Source of the DNA: Prosapia bicincta
Lineage: Eukaryota; Arthropoda; Insecta; Hemiptera; Cercopidae
Assembly: GCA_036971475.1 (NCBI GenBank)
Contig: JBAIZL010000002.1
Coordinates: 19,807,067 to 19,871,066 of the forward strand
DNA: 64,000 nt
Direction: 5' to 3'
Positions 13,451-26,459 of this stretch are shown in pieces. A program made the translations under genes and the position numbers. The notes below the pieces were generated by a model that saw only the letters and a list, made by a program, of their open reading frames with translations, was not told the DNA's origin and did no database searches. Numbering within the stretch: position 1 is the stretch's first letter; every line of letters starts with the position of its first letter.

Positions 13451-13618
13451 GAGACGGTCAAAAAGACCAAAAACTATCAATTTCTAGATTTTAAATGATT
13501 ACTGAAAAACGTATGTAATAGAGATTTAATTTTTTTAATACGGTACAAAAAGCAAACGAAGCGAATGCAAGGGTGGGACCAGAGAGATCGCTCACATAAA
13601 TAGAGGGGGTGTTGCCGT
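13450..13618 (+). repeat. microsatellite-linked repeat, copy 2
   Basis: Duplicate of 12263-12436. It is again bounded by TG runs on both sides, so the TG tract appears to be part of the mobile or duplicated unit. Confidence 0.85.
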
Positions 13619-14106
13619 GTGTGTGTGTGTGTTGATAATTGTTCGTTAGGAGTTATGAAACAGCTGAAACTGTTTGTGAAAAGTTCATAAAAGAAATACT
13701 TCTCAAATGTAAATACAGAATGCGTTACTGTCGTGTAATTTAAATACACGCACGCGGAGTACACTTCCTCTTGATGACGTCAGTAAAATTATTTTCCTCT
13801 TATTTCCATATCAGGTGATGCAGTGCACTTCCGGTACAGTGAATAAATTAATAATTAAAACGGTCCCCTTGGCGTTTTATTCGCAGGTCGAAAAGAAACT
13901 GTTTAGCAAGTAAAAATATTTGCTTTTCAAATGTCTCTTCTATGTTTTAGACTGAATAATGAGAGACACTTAACTCAACTCTCTTAGTACTCAGCTCTTG
14001 TTGCTTTATTTCTGTTTTATAAGCACATTCGAACATTCCCAGTACATACATACACTAGGTACTTGATACTACATAATTACCTTAATTACTAGATAATACT
14101 ACATAA
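13619..14106. other. non-coding DNA, nothing recognised
   Basis: Contains a CRE-like GATGACGTCAG near 13772 but no gene. Confidence 0.5.
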
Positions 14107-14870
<764 letters not shown>

Positions 14871-17090
14871 TGAATTTGTTTTAAATTACGTGTTCTGACA
14901 AGCATAATTTCGACACCATTAGTTAACAGATGTATTACAGATGTTACAGGTGAATGTAACGGGGACAGTTTATGATCGGGTAAAGTGTACACTTATCTCA
15001 GACTATGAGACCCCTTTTCTAATACTCAACATAATCCCCTTTTTATCCCCCATATCCCCTATTATAGTATTCATAATTATTTGATTTAAAAGCAAAGAAA
15101 AATATAGGAAAATGTCAAACAACAAATCTGAACATTAGATGCTCACTTTATGAGGCAAAGATGAAAAATGGTCCGGAGGGTGGATTGGTATAGGGTGCTT
15201 TTGTAATCGCAAGGCTCGTCGGTGTAAACTTTGACTTACCCCGTCAAAGTATGCATTAGGTGCGGTTGTGTGTAAGGGTCGAAACGTTTCCCACCACTTT
15301 CTTAGATAGCTTAGTAGGTTTTTATAAATACTGAGCTTCACCAGGATAAGGTCTCTCTCTCTCTGCCTCTCTCTCTCTCTCCTTCTCTGTTGTTTTGTAA
15401 TCTATCTTCTTTATCCCTCTCTGCGCTTCAAACCCTATCAGAAGCTGATTCGAAAAATGTCGAATTATTTGCAGACCTAGTTCATAAATTATATGTATAT
15501 TTTATATTTCAATAATATAGAAACAAGTGACCTTAGTGGGTATAATACTTTTTTTTCTTAATCCAATCGTACTTGATCAAATGGTCGTTGTTTAGAAGCA
15601 TCGTATATTCAGAGACCTCAATAAGTAACGGTAATAGCACGACAATAAAACTCTATGAAAGCTAATGACTTTCCATCCCCTTCATAAAGATATTCAATAT
15701 AAAATAAACTTATGGAACATGTATTAATACTAACAAAAGAAAATGAAACATATACAAAATATTAAAAATGTCAACTAAACTTGTAATTTTGAGTCTAAAA
15801 TGGTCTGCTGACCACTTAAATTTTATTATTGCCTAGTGGGAATAATGTATTAAAACACCACTCCTTCATGGGAACTGAAAAATTGGCCCGCTATCAGTAG
15901 GGTTTCTTAAAATGGATGCTTTCATAAGGGGTGGTTAAATACATAGCAATTTTATCCATATTTATCTCATACATCTATTTGCAAACAAAGTTGATACAGT
16001 ACGGCTTCAATATTAACCAAACTTTTCAAAAATAATGCATTTTTATTTAGTATTTATGTACCAAGAAAAAACATTCAAGGATAAAGTTGATGAGCCGGAA
16101 ACACTTTAATTTAAAAACGAAAAACTTCTTGCGGAAAATCTTTAAGCTTATAGTGTTTCTGATTTAAAAACAATATTATTCATAAATCTGTAAAATTGTG
16201 AAAACACAATGTGGAAAAAACATTATTTTTAGAAATACTTCTGAAACAATGGGTAACAATATAAATAAAAGTTTATTGTTGTTTTGAAAAAAATGTCACG
16301 TTCTAACCACAATGACTGCAACGAGTTCCTTAACCCTATCACACGAGGAAGAGCAATGTCCATGTTATTGGGATTTCACAAACCACTAAACGCTGATTTC
16401 ACACGTTTATCCATTCCCCTAAGCTTTGGCATGTCCCAATAAAACATTGATTTAGTTTTCTCTGCTTGTGTATTTAGTTGTACATAGCTCCGTAGGGTAG
16501 CGCTGGCAGCGCTTATCTTACCACCTGCGATAACTGTTGAGTTCCAACCCGTGCAATAACAAAATATCTTTTTATTACACTCCTTCTCCCTAAACAGAGG
16601 GAACATTTTTTCACAAAAGTGAAGTTTTGTACATAACTTAATAATACAACTACTGCTTAAACAAAATGCAAACATAAGTTGACTGTAAGGAGCGCACACA
16701 ATAGGCATCATTTCCAGTAGATTTACGTCCGTTTAAAGGGTAAATAATAATAATTTATCTAGAATAAATAGTGAGAAAATCAAAATCATAGTTAATTAAT
16801 TGTGCGTTCGGTACAGAAAATAGCAATGTATACATATACAGTAACCTCGCTTTCAGTCAATCAAATATTTAGAAATTATAATAGCCTACATATTCCTTTC
16901 CAATGAAGAAATAATTAAATGGAATGTATTGTTGAGTATAATGAATTATATTACAAAATAAAAGTTATAAAAACTTAACCCTAAGCATTTATTAATAATA
17001 TTTTATGGTAAAATATTATTTGAAATATAATCCCCTCCCCGCCTCACAGACACATATACAAGCAGACACACGCAAAATACACACACTCAC
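14871..17090. other. AT-rich DNA with only weak open frames
   Basis: Frames at 15135-15341 (-) and 16376-16711 (-, 111 codons) have no recognised domain. The second has a more balanced C-terminal half (Ser/Ala/Lys-rich) and might be a transposon relic. No gene is claimed. A CT-rich patch lies at 15352-15390. Confidence 0.4.
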
Positions 17091-17094
17091 ACAC

Positions 17095-17097
<3 letters not shown>

Positions 17098-17169
<72 letters not shown>
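17098..17169. repeat. TA-GA compound microsatellite
   Basis: TA units to about 17125, then GA units to 17169 with one break. Confidence 0.97.
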
Positions 17170-17170
17170 T

Positions 17171-18267
17171 TATATATTAAAAAATAAGGTATAACTACAT
17201 TTTGCATATAATATTTACAATATGATGATACCATTAATTAATTTTTCTCTATTTTAATATAAATTTGAACATAATAATTATAATATATTATTTATAAATA
17301 GAAAGCTTCATTAGATATATATTTATTGTAAATAAATATCAAATACAATTTTAATACTTGACGCACAATAAATAATTATTTGGTATTTGGATAACTCAAA
17401 CAACAATATTATGTAAAATAGTTAGGTGAGATGAACGTTGGAAACAAAATGAGTTGTTTTGACACGTTGTCAAGTGGAATGAAATGTAGCCGTAAATTTC
17501 CACTCGTTTTAGGATTTAACGTATTTAAAATGTCCTGTAATCACGAACAGGCAGCTCATAATTCGCAAAGCTTCGGTTTAGTTTTCGTAGCAAGTATATA
17601 AATAGTTTTCCTTAGTGAATATTTAAGTTTCTCATACTAGACTGAGGAAGAAATTTTAAAACTGATTGATCCAAATATTGTGGGGTAGTACAATGTAATC
17701 CAAATACAAACACAGTGACTTTTTAAAAATTTTTAAATAATTTTTATTTTACTCGTATAAAAATAATATATTTTTTAATTTTAATGTATTGTACCCCTTT
17801 ATGATATGGATGAAATGAAGTTTTAACCTTATAGAACTATATTAATAACCTAATTATTGATAATAATCTTGTTTAATTTCTTCAAAAATATTGTTAATTA
17901 TAATAGTGGTAAATTGTTATACAAGCAAGACTATTTGTAATACTATAATAAATTTGATTACAAAAACCAAGATGGTGTAATATCCCCCATACATAACTAT
18001 AATTTTAGTTTCAGCACTTATTTCAAAATAAACGTTTTAAAATAAACTTCTTATTTAAAAATCAAATTAAAAACAAGAGGTGTAAAATTAAAAAAAATTA
18101 TCTAATGATACTGTAAAAGCTTCACAATGTTGAGATTTAGCAACACGATATGGTAAGAAAAAGGATTTTATAAACAGGGGAAGGTTTAAAAAAACATTAG
18201 TGAGATATTAGGTATTACCAATGACGGATGGTAAATGTTATTCAATTTCTTCTACTAGTTCACAATC

Positions 18268-18268
<1 letters not shown>
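17171..18268. other. AT-rich DNA, nothing recognised
   Basis: No gene or clear repeat. A less AT-rich block at 17430-17600 has no open frame. Confidence 0.55.

Positions 18269-18342
<74 letters not shown>
18269..18342. repeat. TA microsatellite
   Basis: About 37 TA units, directly upstream of a dispersed element copy. Confidence 0.97.
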
Positions 18343-18344
<2 letters not shown>

Positions 18345-18760
18345 TGTTCAAATTTTCATCCGTTATTAAAATACTTTTTATTCATCCACTCAAGTTGAGA
18401 TAAATATTTTTTAAACTTGTAGTGGATGACAATTGACGTTAATACAGTTTTTTGAAATATTAGTTTATTAATTTAAATAATTAATTATATTTTTATGTGG
18501 GGAAAAAATGTTTCACAAAAGGGGCAAGGTATGCAATATATTTACTCCTTAACATTTGCCTTAAACTAAGTGATAACATATGATCTCATAAAACAACTGT
18601 TTAATCGCATAGGTTATGTTACTTATTTACATTTATTGTAATTATGTAATAAAAATCATCTAGAACGGTTTGTTTTATTGAACTAAATAGGAAATGACTT
18701 CAAAGAATTTTTGTTTATATTACCTGATTTTGGAAATTAAAGAACGAATAAAATTAATAA
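18340..18760 (+). repeat. ~400-bp dispersed element, full-length copy
   Basis: Used here as the reference copy. It starts CTTGTTCAAATTTTCATCC beside a TA run. It continues through TTTTTATTCATCCACTCAAG, GTAGTGGATGACAATTGA, CACAAAAGGGGCAAGGTATG and a CATAGGTTATGTTACTT block, and ends near the TTTTTGTTTATATTACCTG motif. No open frame. Copies lie on both strands (9060-9480 minus; 27995-28440 and 51360-51770 plus; partial at 7660, 49150, 49437 and 50640). Confidence 0.8.
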
Positions 18761-20349
18761 ATTTTCTTGCTAGCAAGGAACGCGTTTTCTCAGATTAGGT
18801 TTATTAAACATTTATCGCGACTTTGACGTAATAGTAAAGATTTAGCGAGAGGATGATGTTAAACGATCAATAGAAACAATAATCACAGAAGAGTTCGAAC
18901 ATTTACCAACAACAGGAGGTAAATGTTAGGTTTCACTGACATTTATTATATAAACCTCACTATAACATTATTATTATTAAGGTAAATTATTCTTTATATC
19001 TACCATTTTTTCTTTTACAATTATTTTCTTTAAACTGTCGTTTCTATCTATTTTTGATTTAGGTGTATTTATGGTCCCTCAAGCATTTTTGCTTCTGTTT
19101 CAATTTTGCTAATTACCAACTTTTTCTTGGACATTTAGCGTGAACAGTGTACAATGACGTTCGGTTATATTGTGATACATCACTTGATCATTTAAACAGT
19201 TTTTCTCAGATACATTATACAGACAGGATTCTTATAATCCCCACATAAAATATTTCGCGCCTAAATTTATGTTTCCACACCAATTATTTAAAATTCCAAT
19301 GTCATGGATCCATTATTGAATTCTCATTATCTTTCAAATTGCAACTCAACTCCATTGATAACCGTTAGATTCTTCCGGTTTAGTTTTGCACGAACTGCGT
19401 GTAGCGATTGCTGTTCCATCCTGGACGGTCGACCTTCTTTTCAAAAGTCACTTTTTTAACCTGTCTTGGAAATTATCTCCTATAGCAATTCATGTAAGTG
19501 TTAAAAATAAAATTAAAACATTCGTGCTACGATAATTTCATTCAGACAACTCCTTTAATTTTTATGAGCGTAATGGAAAGTGTGTCCATAAAGATTCTAG
19601 AAATATGCCTCTAAGGTTGATAATAAAATTTTACTCAAAGACCATAAAATGTTACATTACTATAATTTAGGGTTTTTACAAGTATTTGACTGTCCAATGC
19701 CATGAGTAAATTAATTGAAATTGAATAATTATAGAGAAGTGTCTAAACCAACTTGAGTTTAAATCAGTCGAAGTGTTCAGTTTTACTGCAAGTTTACAGC
19801 CCATTGAAATGCCAAGGTGCAAGATGGCTTCGGTGAAACTAATCAAATCGTCTAATAGTAAGACAAGGTAACTAGGTAGTTGTGTTCAAGAAATACTCTC
19901 TAAAAACTTTAATATTTTTACTATTTCCAACTTTGAATCGATGTAATTTTGTTTATTTAGTATAATATGTTTCATGATAAGGCTGTATATTTTATATTCT
20001 TTAGCTCATCTAAATTTCGTGACAGGTTTACGTTTATATGTGTAAAATAAATATTGATTTTACTCACGTAAATACTCAGTAAATACTTTTAACATAGCCT
20101 CAAGTGAAATATAATTAAAATAGGAATCATAACATAAACCATATAAATTTCAAAATGACGTAAGTGTGATTGTATTACAACTTTATTAATGAAAATGGTG
20201 GTTCAAAAATAGCGCCGCTTTTTAAACGGTTGCTAAATTTTTGTTTATTGGTTCGCCACAATGTTTGTCCTCGTTTCTCTTTTTGGAAACATTCCGATTT
20301 TTTTTGGAACAGCTGATATCTTTTTCATTCTTGCATTATTTGTCTAAAC
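18761..20349. other. AT-rich DNA, no gene seen
   Basis: Sequence just before 20350 may be the 5' part of the transposon relic that follows, but its end cannot be placed. Confidence 0.5.
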
Positions 20350-20641
20350 ATGGTTAAGTTTACTTTTGCGGAACGAGTTGTAATCGTTAAAACATTTTGT
20401 CAGAGTGGAGAGAGTTATGAGGCTACTGTCAGGTGACTTCGCGGTACTCTAGGACGTAATGAAGCGCCGAATGAATCAACAGTTCACAGACTCATGAAGT
20501 AGTTCTTTTTGATGTGTTCAACAGTCGATCTTAAAAATCCTGGACAACGTCGTTCTGCTAAACAGAACAGAACATTGCGTTGGTTCGTGATAGTGTGGCT
20601 GTTAGCCCAGCAAAATCAGTACGTCGCTTTCTCAACAATCA
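20350..20641 (+). pseudogene. transposase N-terminal relic (DUF4817-type helix-turn-helix)
   Basis: The start Met at 20350 opens a frame with FTFAERVVIVKTF and SGESYEATVR. It then hits TGA and resumes in another frame with GRNEAPNESTVHRLM, a stop, then STVDLKNPGQRRSA and, after a further shift, VRDSVAV. The order (ERVxIVK, GESYxATVR, APNESTxxRL, GSVxDxKxPxxxR) is that of the DNA-binding head found in mariner-related insect transposons. No DDE catalytic domain follows. The copy is dead, with at least two frame changes and two in-frame stops. Confidence 0.8.
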
Positions 20642-20813
20642 GGTTTAAGATGTTTTTCTGTATGCTGAATTCTTTGATACTATCTCCATTATCACCCCTA
20701 TAAAATTCGGTAGACGCAAGAATTGAAAGTTGCAGATCACCAGAAGAGACGACAGTTTGTTCCCTGGGTATTTAATTACAAATATTTCAACAACAAGATT
20801 ATTTAAAAAAAAT

Positions 20814-20869
20814 GCTCGAAGCTTTTCATCAATTCAATGTAGCGAAACTCGAATTGAATGATCAGGAGT
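20814..20869 (-). ncRNA. hammerhead-like motif, single copy
   Basis: On the minus strand: core CTGATCA (20865-20859, G8 changed to C), extra U, and stem II TTCAATTC paired with GAATTGA across a ~15-nt loop. Then come GAA at 20827-20825, palindromic stem III AAGCTT, cleavage C at 20818, and stem I CTC/GAG (20868-20866 with 20817-20815). Stem III and the flanking GAAGCTTTTC match foldback A, so this is a diverged half-element of that family. The G8 change probably inactivates it. Confidence 0.45.
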
Positions 20870-21484
20870 TTCGCACACTGAAAACAAGTGAAACTAACTA
20901 AATCTTTATATAGTCAGTAACAAAGAATAAAATAAATAACAATAATAACTTCCCCTGTAATTTATTTTAGTTTATATGGTTACTTATAAATGTAAAAATA
21001 TTATAATGTTTTCAAACCTAAAATGTGGAAAATGCATGGTTATGAAATAGGATCTAGAAGTTAGAACTATTAAATTTAATTACTGTTTTAGAATATCACT
21101 TAAATTTAATTAAATCGCTTCACTACTTTTAAAGTGCTCTAAGTAAAGTTTAGTATTTTAAAATAAATATTTAAAGTTTGGTAATTAAAAGTTTTTCTAA
21201 TTTTAAAGGGATCGTTTTGAATTACTTATTAAAAAAAAAAACAAGTAGTGAAATAGATCCTTTTTTTATTGTTAAGCCACGTAAATATTGGTGGGTAAGT
21301 ATTTCTCGCGATTCGCACTCATCTATAATTACAATGGGATATTAAAGTCCTTCCTAAGATGAAGTAAATAATTAACCACAGAAATGCAACCGCAGATATG
21401 AGCGTTTTAAAGGCCGTAAAGTCGTGAAGCGTGGTAAGTGTCTTCCTTTAATATTAAAGGAGAATAAAGTGTTTGTAAGCCCAA
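20870..21484. other. AT-rich DNA, nothing recognised
   Basis: No open frame or clear repeat was seen. Confidence 0.6.
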
Positions 21485-21866
21485 TAGGGCAACTGCGTTG
21501 TAATACCCCTGCCTGGTTGTAGCGCCAGAGGGGGACTGAGTTGTATTGCCCCTCCTATAACAAGGAGGGGCTACAGCCCTTGAGGGGAAATGCGCTGTAT
21601 TCCCCTGCCTTTTTTAAGCCCCAGACTGCTACTGCGTTGTATTTCCTCTTGTTTTTGTAGCAACAGACGTTGGACTGCGTTGTATTCCCCCTGCCGTGTC
21701 ATAGCCCCATAGAGGGACTGCGTAGTATTGCCTTTTTCCTCTTCTAAAGCCCAGTTTCTGACTTCGTTGTATTTCCCTAGCCCTGTTAGGACCCAGAAGG
21801 GGAATGCGTTGTATTGCCCCTGCTTTGTTTAAGACCCAGTTTGCGACAGCGTTGTGTTTTCCTCGG
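21485..21866. repeat. GC-richer ~43-bp minisatellite, about nine copies
   Basis: Units begin (A)CTGCGTTGTATT followed by a C-rich run, at about 21491, 21536, 21590, 21631, 21674, 21717, 21761, 21803 and 21846. Units diverge by up to a third and vary from 41 to 54 bases. The open frame on the minus strand across it only reflects the repeat. Confidence 0.88.
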
Positions 21867-22628
21867 TTTGGAAAAAAATACACAGGTTGACAAAAAGCAT
21901 TTACTCCCTCATTAAACAATTATTTTAATGAATAAGGCCAGTTGTAAAATTAAATAATCTACAGCGTAAAGGGTTGAATAGGGAGCAGAAATGATTTGTG
22001 TTTAAAAAGGGAGGGTTTTTATTGGAGCAAATATCGCTCCTAATAAATTGTGCCGCGTTGCGTAAATCTGGAATTATCTGTAATGATAGCTTTGGAAAAT
22101 GGTTTGGGCGAGTCGATTTAGGTTGTACAACACGCTTATCGTGTCTATTTTCATTCATTCATTACAGTAGCAAAGCAGACAAGTTAAAGATGGCTGCAAA
22201 CAATGTATAACTGAACGAGTGGAAATGTCAAAATACGTTGTTCCGTAAGTAGTTAAATGGACTGCCATCTGTGAACGAGATTTAAAACTAATGGACATTG
22301 GCCCAATTAAAAAACGTTTACTTAGGACGTTCTGAAACGCTTTTAAGTGTGAGACTGTTAACCGATGCGCGAATGTAAAGGGATAGAGAGTTTGGAGTAA
22401 ATGTTTGATTCTTAATAACCTAACAAATAGGTAACGTTTGAAAAAGGAAATAGGCGAAATCAATACTGAAATTAAGTTGTAATGAAATAGTTTTTTCCTT
22501 GTAGTTTTGCGACAGTATTTCTACTATAGCTCGATAACATCAGGGACACTCCGGGTTTAGGACGCCCAACACATTTATCTTTGTTCAGGAAGACTGAATT
22601 GAACAGAAGAATTGTTGAGTATGTTTGT
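21867..22628. other. unique non-coding DNA, moderately GC-richer
   Basis: Overlapping short frames on both strands at 21925-22463 have no family resemblance. Could contain conserved non-coding sequence. Confidence 0.4.
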
Positions 22629-22676
22629 AACCTTCTGATGATGCTAACTGTGTTGGCGAAATGTACATCATGGGTG
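22629..22676 (+). ncRNA. hammerhead-like motif with intact CUGAUGA core
   Basis: Core CTGATGA at 22635-22641, extra U at 22642, stem II GCTAAC/GTTGGC (22643-22648 with 22652-22657, loop TGT, one G-U), GAA at 22658-22660, palindromic stem III ATGTACAT at 22661-22668, cleavage C at 22669. Stem I is weak: CCTT upstream against ATGG downstream gives three of four pairs. All conserved core bases of the family are present. This is a lone copy, not in a foldback. Confidence 0.5.
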
Positions 22677-23644
22677 TTTAGATATTTGTAGCAAGGGTTA
22701 TTGTTATTTATTAATCATTGTTCAGGAAGTTCTACAGTTTAATTTCACTGTCCACAATATTCCGAGTGCAACTATGCTCATAGTAATCAGAGACTTAGAT
22801 ATGAGTATCTCAGGAAAATGACGTAGCTTTGACACTATTCTCTGTTGTCAAAATGGCTAGCAGGAGTTTCGCGAAATTAAATGACCTCAAAAAGCCTCCT
22901 GTTTTTGGTAAAGTTAGGATCTTATAATTCAAGGTAGTGAAATGTTTACCCTGAAATTTAAAAACAAACACACACAGTTGTAACCTTCTACTCTTACTCG
23001 ACAAGATAAATTAAAATAAGTGTACTGCAATTTTGCCAGTGACAGATACCGCTGCAAGCATTGGGCAACGATCACACTTCCTACAAAACACACCAAACAC
23101 TAATGCTACTAGTAGAGCAACAGTGAACTACGCGTAATTAATGCGACACCAAATCCATCTCACATTTCTAGATATACTTTCACTAAAAAAGATGTATATT
23201 ACTTTCAACTTGTTCAATATCATAAATGTGTCGTCTCTTTTATCTATATTAATGGGTTACCTAGAGAACATTTTCTTCGAACTCATGTAGCATCGGTAAA
23301 AAGTTAAACAAAACTGGATTCTCATAAATAGCAAAGCATTTTACTTCCGAGATTTCTTTTTTTATTTCGAAGAGACTTGTATAGAGGACAAGAAGATGCA
23401 TTATGTATTCGCCTGGGAGTACTGTGTAACGTAAATAACGCGTTCAGTTTTACTCGAATTTAAATCACCGAAGGTACGACTCTTGCGAAATAACAAGTTT
23501 TAAATCTTTTGATAAAGGCGTGAATAGATTATTTCAATTGACGAGACCGGTGGAGAATTTTAAATAAGAAGAACGTCTCTGAAAATATTTAAAACGGAAA
23601 ACTTACGTTAAAATGTGAATAAATATTAGAGTACAGTTTGGATT
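22677..23644. other. non-coding DNA, nothing recognised
   Basis: No gene was seen. The block 23350-23570 is slightly GC-richer, without an open frame of note. Confidence 0.5.
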
Positions 23645-24364
23645 AAAATTAGGATGAATCGTTTCACTAGGCTTGTTTTACAGTGTCACTAGGCACGGCA
23701 CCGGCACAAGTTAGGCTTGTTTCACCGGTGTAGACATTAATGTTACTGTAATAGGTATTATTTGATTATTATAATGTTTGCTCTACTGTCATAACTATTT
23801 TCCTTATGATAATGTTTTCTGCAGTAGTCGAAGGTTGGTTTCACTTTTATAACAATGGTTTCACTGTAATAATATTTCCTTCACAGACGTAAATTTTGTA
23901 ATTTTTATAACACTTTTGTTATTAGTACAAAGTTTCGTCGTTGTAAAATTGTTGCAATATAATCGTTTATTTTACTGTCATAACATTTGAATTACTGGTA
24001 AAACACGTTTTTGCACTGGCATACGTTTGATTCACTTCCACAGGTGTTGCACCGGTATGACGTTCGTTTTACTGTCTTAACAATAGCTGCACGAATAAAA
24101 CTTTTGTTTCGTTGTCATAAAATCTGTCTCATTCGCATAACATTGATTTGATGGTCATAACATTTGCAGTGGTATATTATTTCCTTCACTGTTATACTTG
24201 TTTTTACACAGGTGTAAACGTTTTTTTCATAATATTTGTGTCTCTGTCATTACTGGTTTAACGTTTATTTCTATGTCACAATATTAGTTTTATTAATAAA
24301 ACGTTTGTGTCATTGCCATAATAAATACACAAAAACCTCTTAACCACAAACTTTCTTTAATTTA

Positions 24365-24407
24365 CCCTAATGTACATTTCAGTTACAAAGTAACCATCCT
24401 CAGAGGG
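24365..24407 (-). ncRNA. hammerhead-like motif, left arm of foldback B
   Basis: Exact inverted copy of the motif at 24452-24494; all pairings are the same. Confidence 0.5.
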
Positions 24408-24451
24408 ATAACATACAAAGACTGCCGTCTTTGTCAGTCTTTGTATGTTAT

Positions 24452-24494
24452 CCCTCTGAGGATGGTTACTTTGTAACTGAAATGTACATTAGGG
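24452..24494 (+). ncRNA. hammerhead-like motif, right arm of foldback B
   Basis: Core CTGAGGA at 24456-24462, extra U at 24463, stem II GGTTAC/GTAACT (24464-24469 with 24473-24478, loop TTT), GAA at 24479-24481, palindromic stem III ATGTACAT at 24482-24489, cleavage U at 24490. Stem I is CCCT (24452-24455) with AGGG (24491-24494). All core positions fit CUGANGA...GAA. Known: hammerheads with such short stem III act as dimers. Inferred: this copy may still cleave. Confidence 0.6.
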
Positions 24495-25810
24495 TAAATT
24501 AAAGAAAGTTTGTGGTTAAGAGGTTTTTGTGTATTTATTATTAAATTCAACCACAGTATATTCCTAATAAATAGTGTCATTGCCATACCATTTTAACATT
24601 GGTGTCGTACTGATTAGATATTTTTGCATTGATATAACTTTTGCTCTACCGGTGAAGCATCTGTTTCATTGGTATAACGTTTATTTATTTTCATAGAAAT
24701 GTTTTTGTATTATTAGGAATTGTCTTTCTACCACAACAGGTTTTGCTCTAGTATAACGCTTGTTTCAGCCTAATTAGATTTGCTGCACTGTTATAAAAGT
24801 TTTTTTGACTTTCTGATCATTTATTTATATAACCTTGTTTGGCTGTCATAACATTTGTTTCATTGGTGTAATGTTCATTTTGCCCTCATAAGGATTGTTT
24901 CACTGGTATAGCTTTTTTTTTTAATTTTCATAACATCTGTTCCTATGATATAACCTATTTTTAACTGTAATAACATTAGTTGCACTGGTATAATATTTGT
25001 TTAGCTATCATAGCATTTGTTTCATTGGTGTAATGTTCATTTCACCCTCATAAGGATTGTTTCACTGGTATACCTTTTTTTTAATTTTCATAACATCTGT
25101 TCCGCTGATATAACCTATTTGTAACTGGCATAAGATTTGTTGCACTGCTATAACCTTTGTTTGGCTCTCATAGCACTTGTTTCATTGGTGTAATGTTCAT
25201 TTCGCCCTCATAAGGATTGTTTCACTGATATACCTTTTTTAAATTTTCATAACATCTGTTCCCCTGATATAACCTATTTTTAACTGGCATAAGATTAGTT
25301 GCGCTGGTATAACCTTTGTTTAGCTTTCATAACATTTGTTTCATTGGTGAGTTGTTCATTTTGCCCTCATAAAGATTGTTTCACTGGTATACCTTTTTTA
25401 AAATTTTCATAACATCTGTTCCCCTGATATAACCTATTTTTAACTGGCATAACATTAGTTGCACTGGTATAACCTTTGTTTAGCTTTCATAGCATTTGAT
25501 GAATTGGTATACCATTAATATCACTCTCATAAGATTTGTTCCACTGGAATAAGCCTTTTTTTAACTGTCATAACATTTCTTCCACTAGTATAACCAGCTT
25601 TAACTGTAATAACATTTCTTCAACAGGTATAACCATTTTTAACTGTCATAACATTTGTTGCTCTGGTATAACATTTTTCAGCTGTCATAACATTTGCTGC
25701 ATTGTTGTAAGTTGTTTCGCTGTCATAAAATTTGGTCCGTGGTGTAACGATTGCTTCGGTTTCATTACATTTGTTGCGTTGTCTTGACTTTTGTTTCGCC
25801 TTTGACAGTT

Positions 25811-26459
25811 ATTAATTGTCTTAACTTTATGCCAATGTTTTTAATCTTATAAGCAATAATATTCTACCTATGCATAACTGTATACGAGATATCGATAGCA
25901 GTGGCTGGTCCACAACCACGCTGTGACTGTCTTCTCAATGTGATACTATTTGTAATAAGAAATTCGATGTTCATTCTTAAAAGGTTATATTAACCTCCGA
26001 AAAAACCATCGAAACTTGAAAGTTTCCATTAGTCAGTGAATAGGGGGAAAATAAAAAAACAAACTAATGTCCTGCGAAGAACACACAATGGTCCTTATTG
26101 TGGACCGGAAATAATGTTATTTTTATGAAGGGAAAACACGCAATAGGGTTTTTTGTTATTGAACTTTAGTAAAACATAGAATAAAATACAACATACCTCC
26201 AAACATCCAAACTGCGTTGATTCTTGGGTTATCAGCATAGATTTCAGATTTTAAGAAAATAAATTAAGAGAGAAAAAGTTTTTGAAATTAAGAAAAAATA
26301 TATTTACAGAAACCTACGACGTCAGTCCTTGTTCATCGTCGGTTTGTAAATGCATTTGGTTGTACACCTTGGCTCCTAAAGATATACGAAGTGCTTTATA
26401 GATAAACGGATAAACTCATAGACCAAACAGATATATGAGTTGCCTTATCGTTAGCGGAT
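25811..26459. other. AT-rich DNA, nothing recognised
   Basis: No gene or clear repeat was seen. Confidence 0.55.

Larger units (their letters stand above)
24318..24541. mobile_element. foldback element B with perfect 107-bp arms
   Basis: Arms 24318-24424 and 24435-24541 are exact inverted copies around a 10-base loop. The 14-base sequence GTGTCATTGCCATA occurs directly repeated on both sides (24307-24320 and 24574-24587), as a target duplication would, although the surrounding satellite could supply similar words. No open frame. Each arm holds a hammerhead-like motif. Perfect arms mean a recent origin or recent conversion between arms. Confidence 0.92.
23645..25810. repeat. degenerate ~20-bp satellite with a ~160-bp higher-order repeat
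   Basis: The unit resembles CATTTGTTTCACTGGTATAA with heavy divergence. From about 24830 to 25500 the block starting GTTTCATTGGTG recurs at 24857, 25019, 25179 and 25338, giving higher-order repeats of 159-162 bp made of about eight units. The array is interrupted by a foldback element at 24318-24541. Open frames in it are repeat shadows. Confidence 0.9.

Noticed and set aside
21629..21919. 96-codon minus-strand frame
   Set aside because: It reads through the 43-bp minisatellite; repeated GNTTQ-like words reflect the unit.
25536..25787. 83-codon Cys/Phe-rich frame
   Set aside because: It is a shadow of the ~20-bp satellite; period-20 repetition is visible in the translation.
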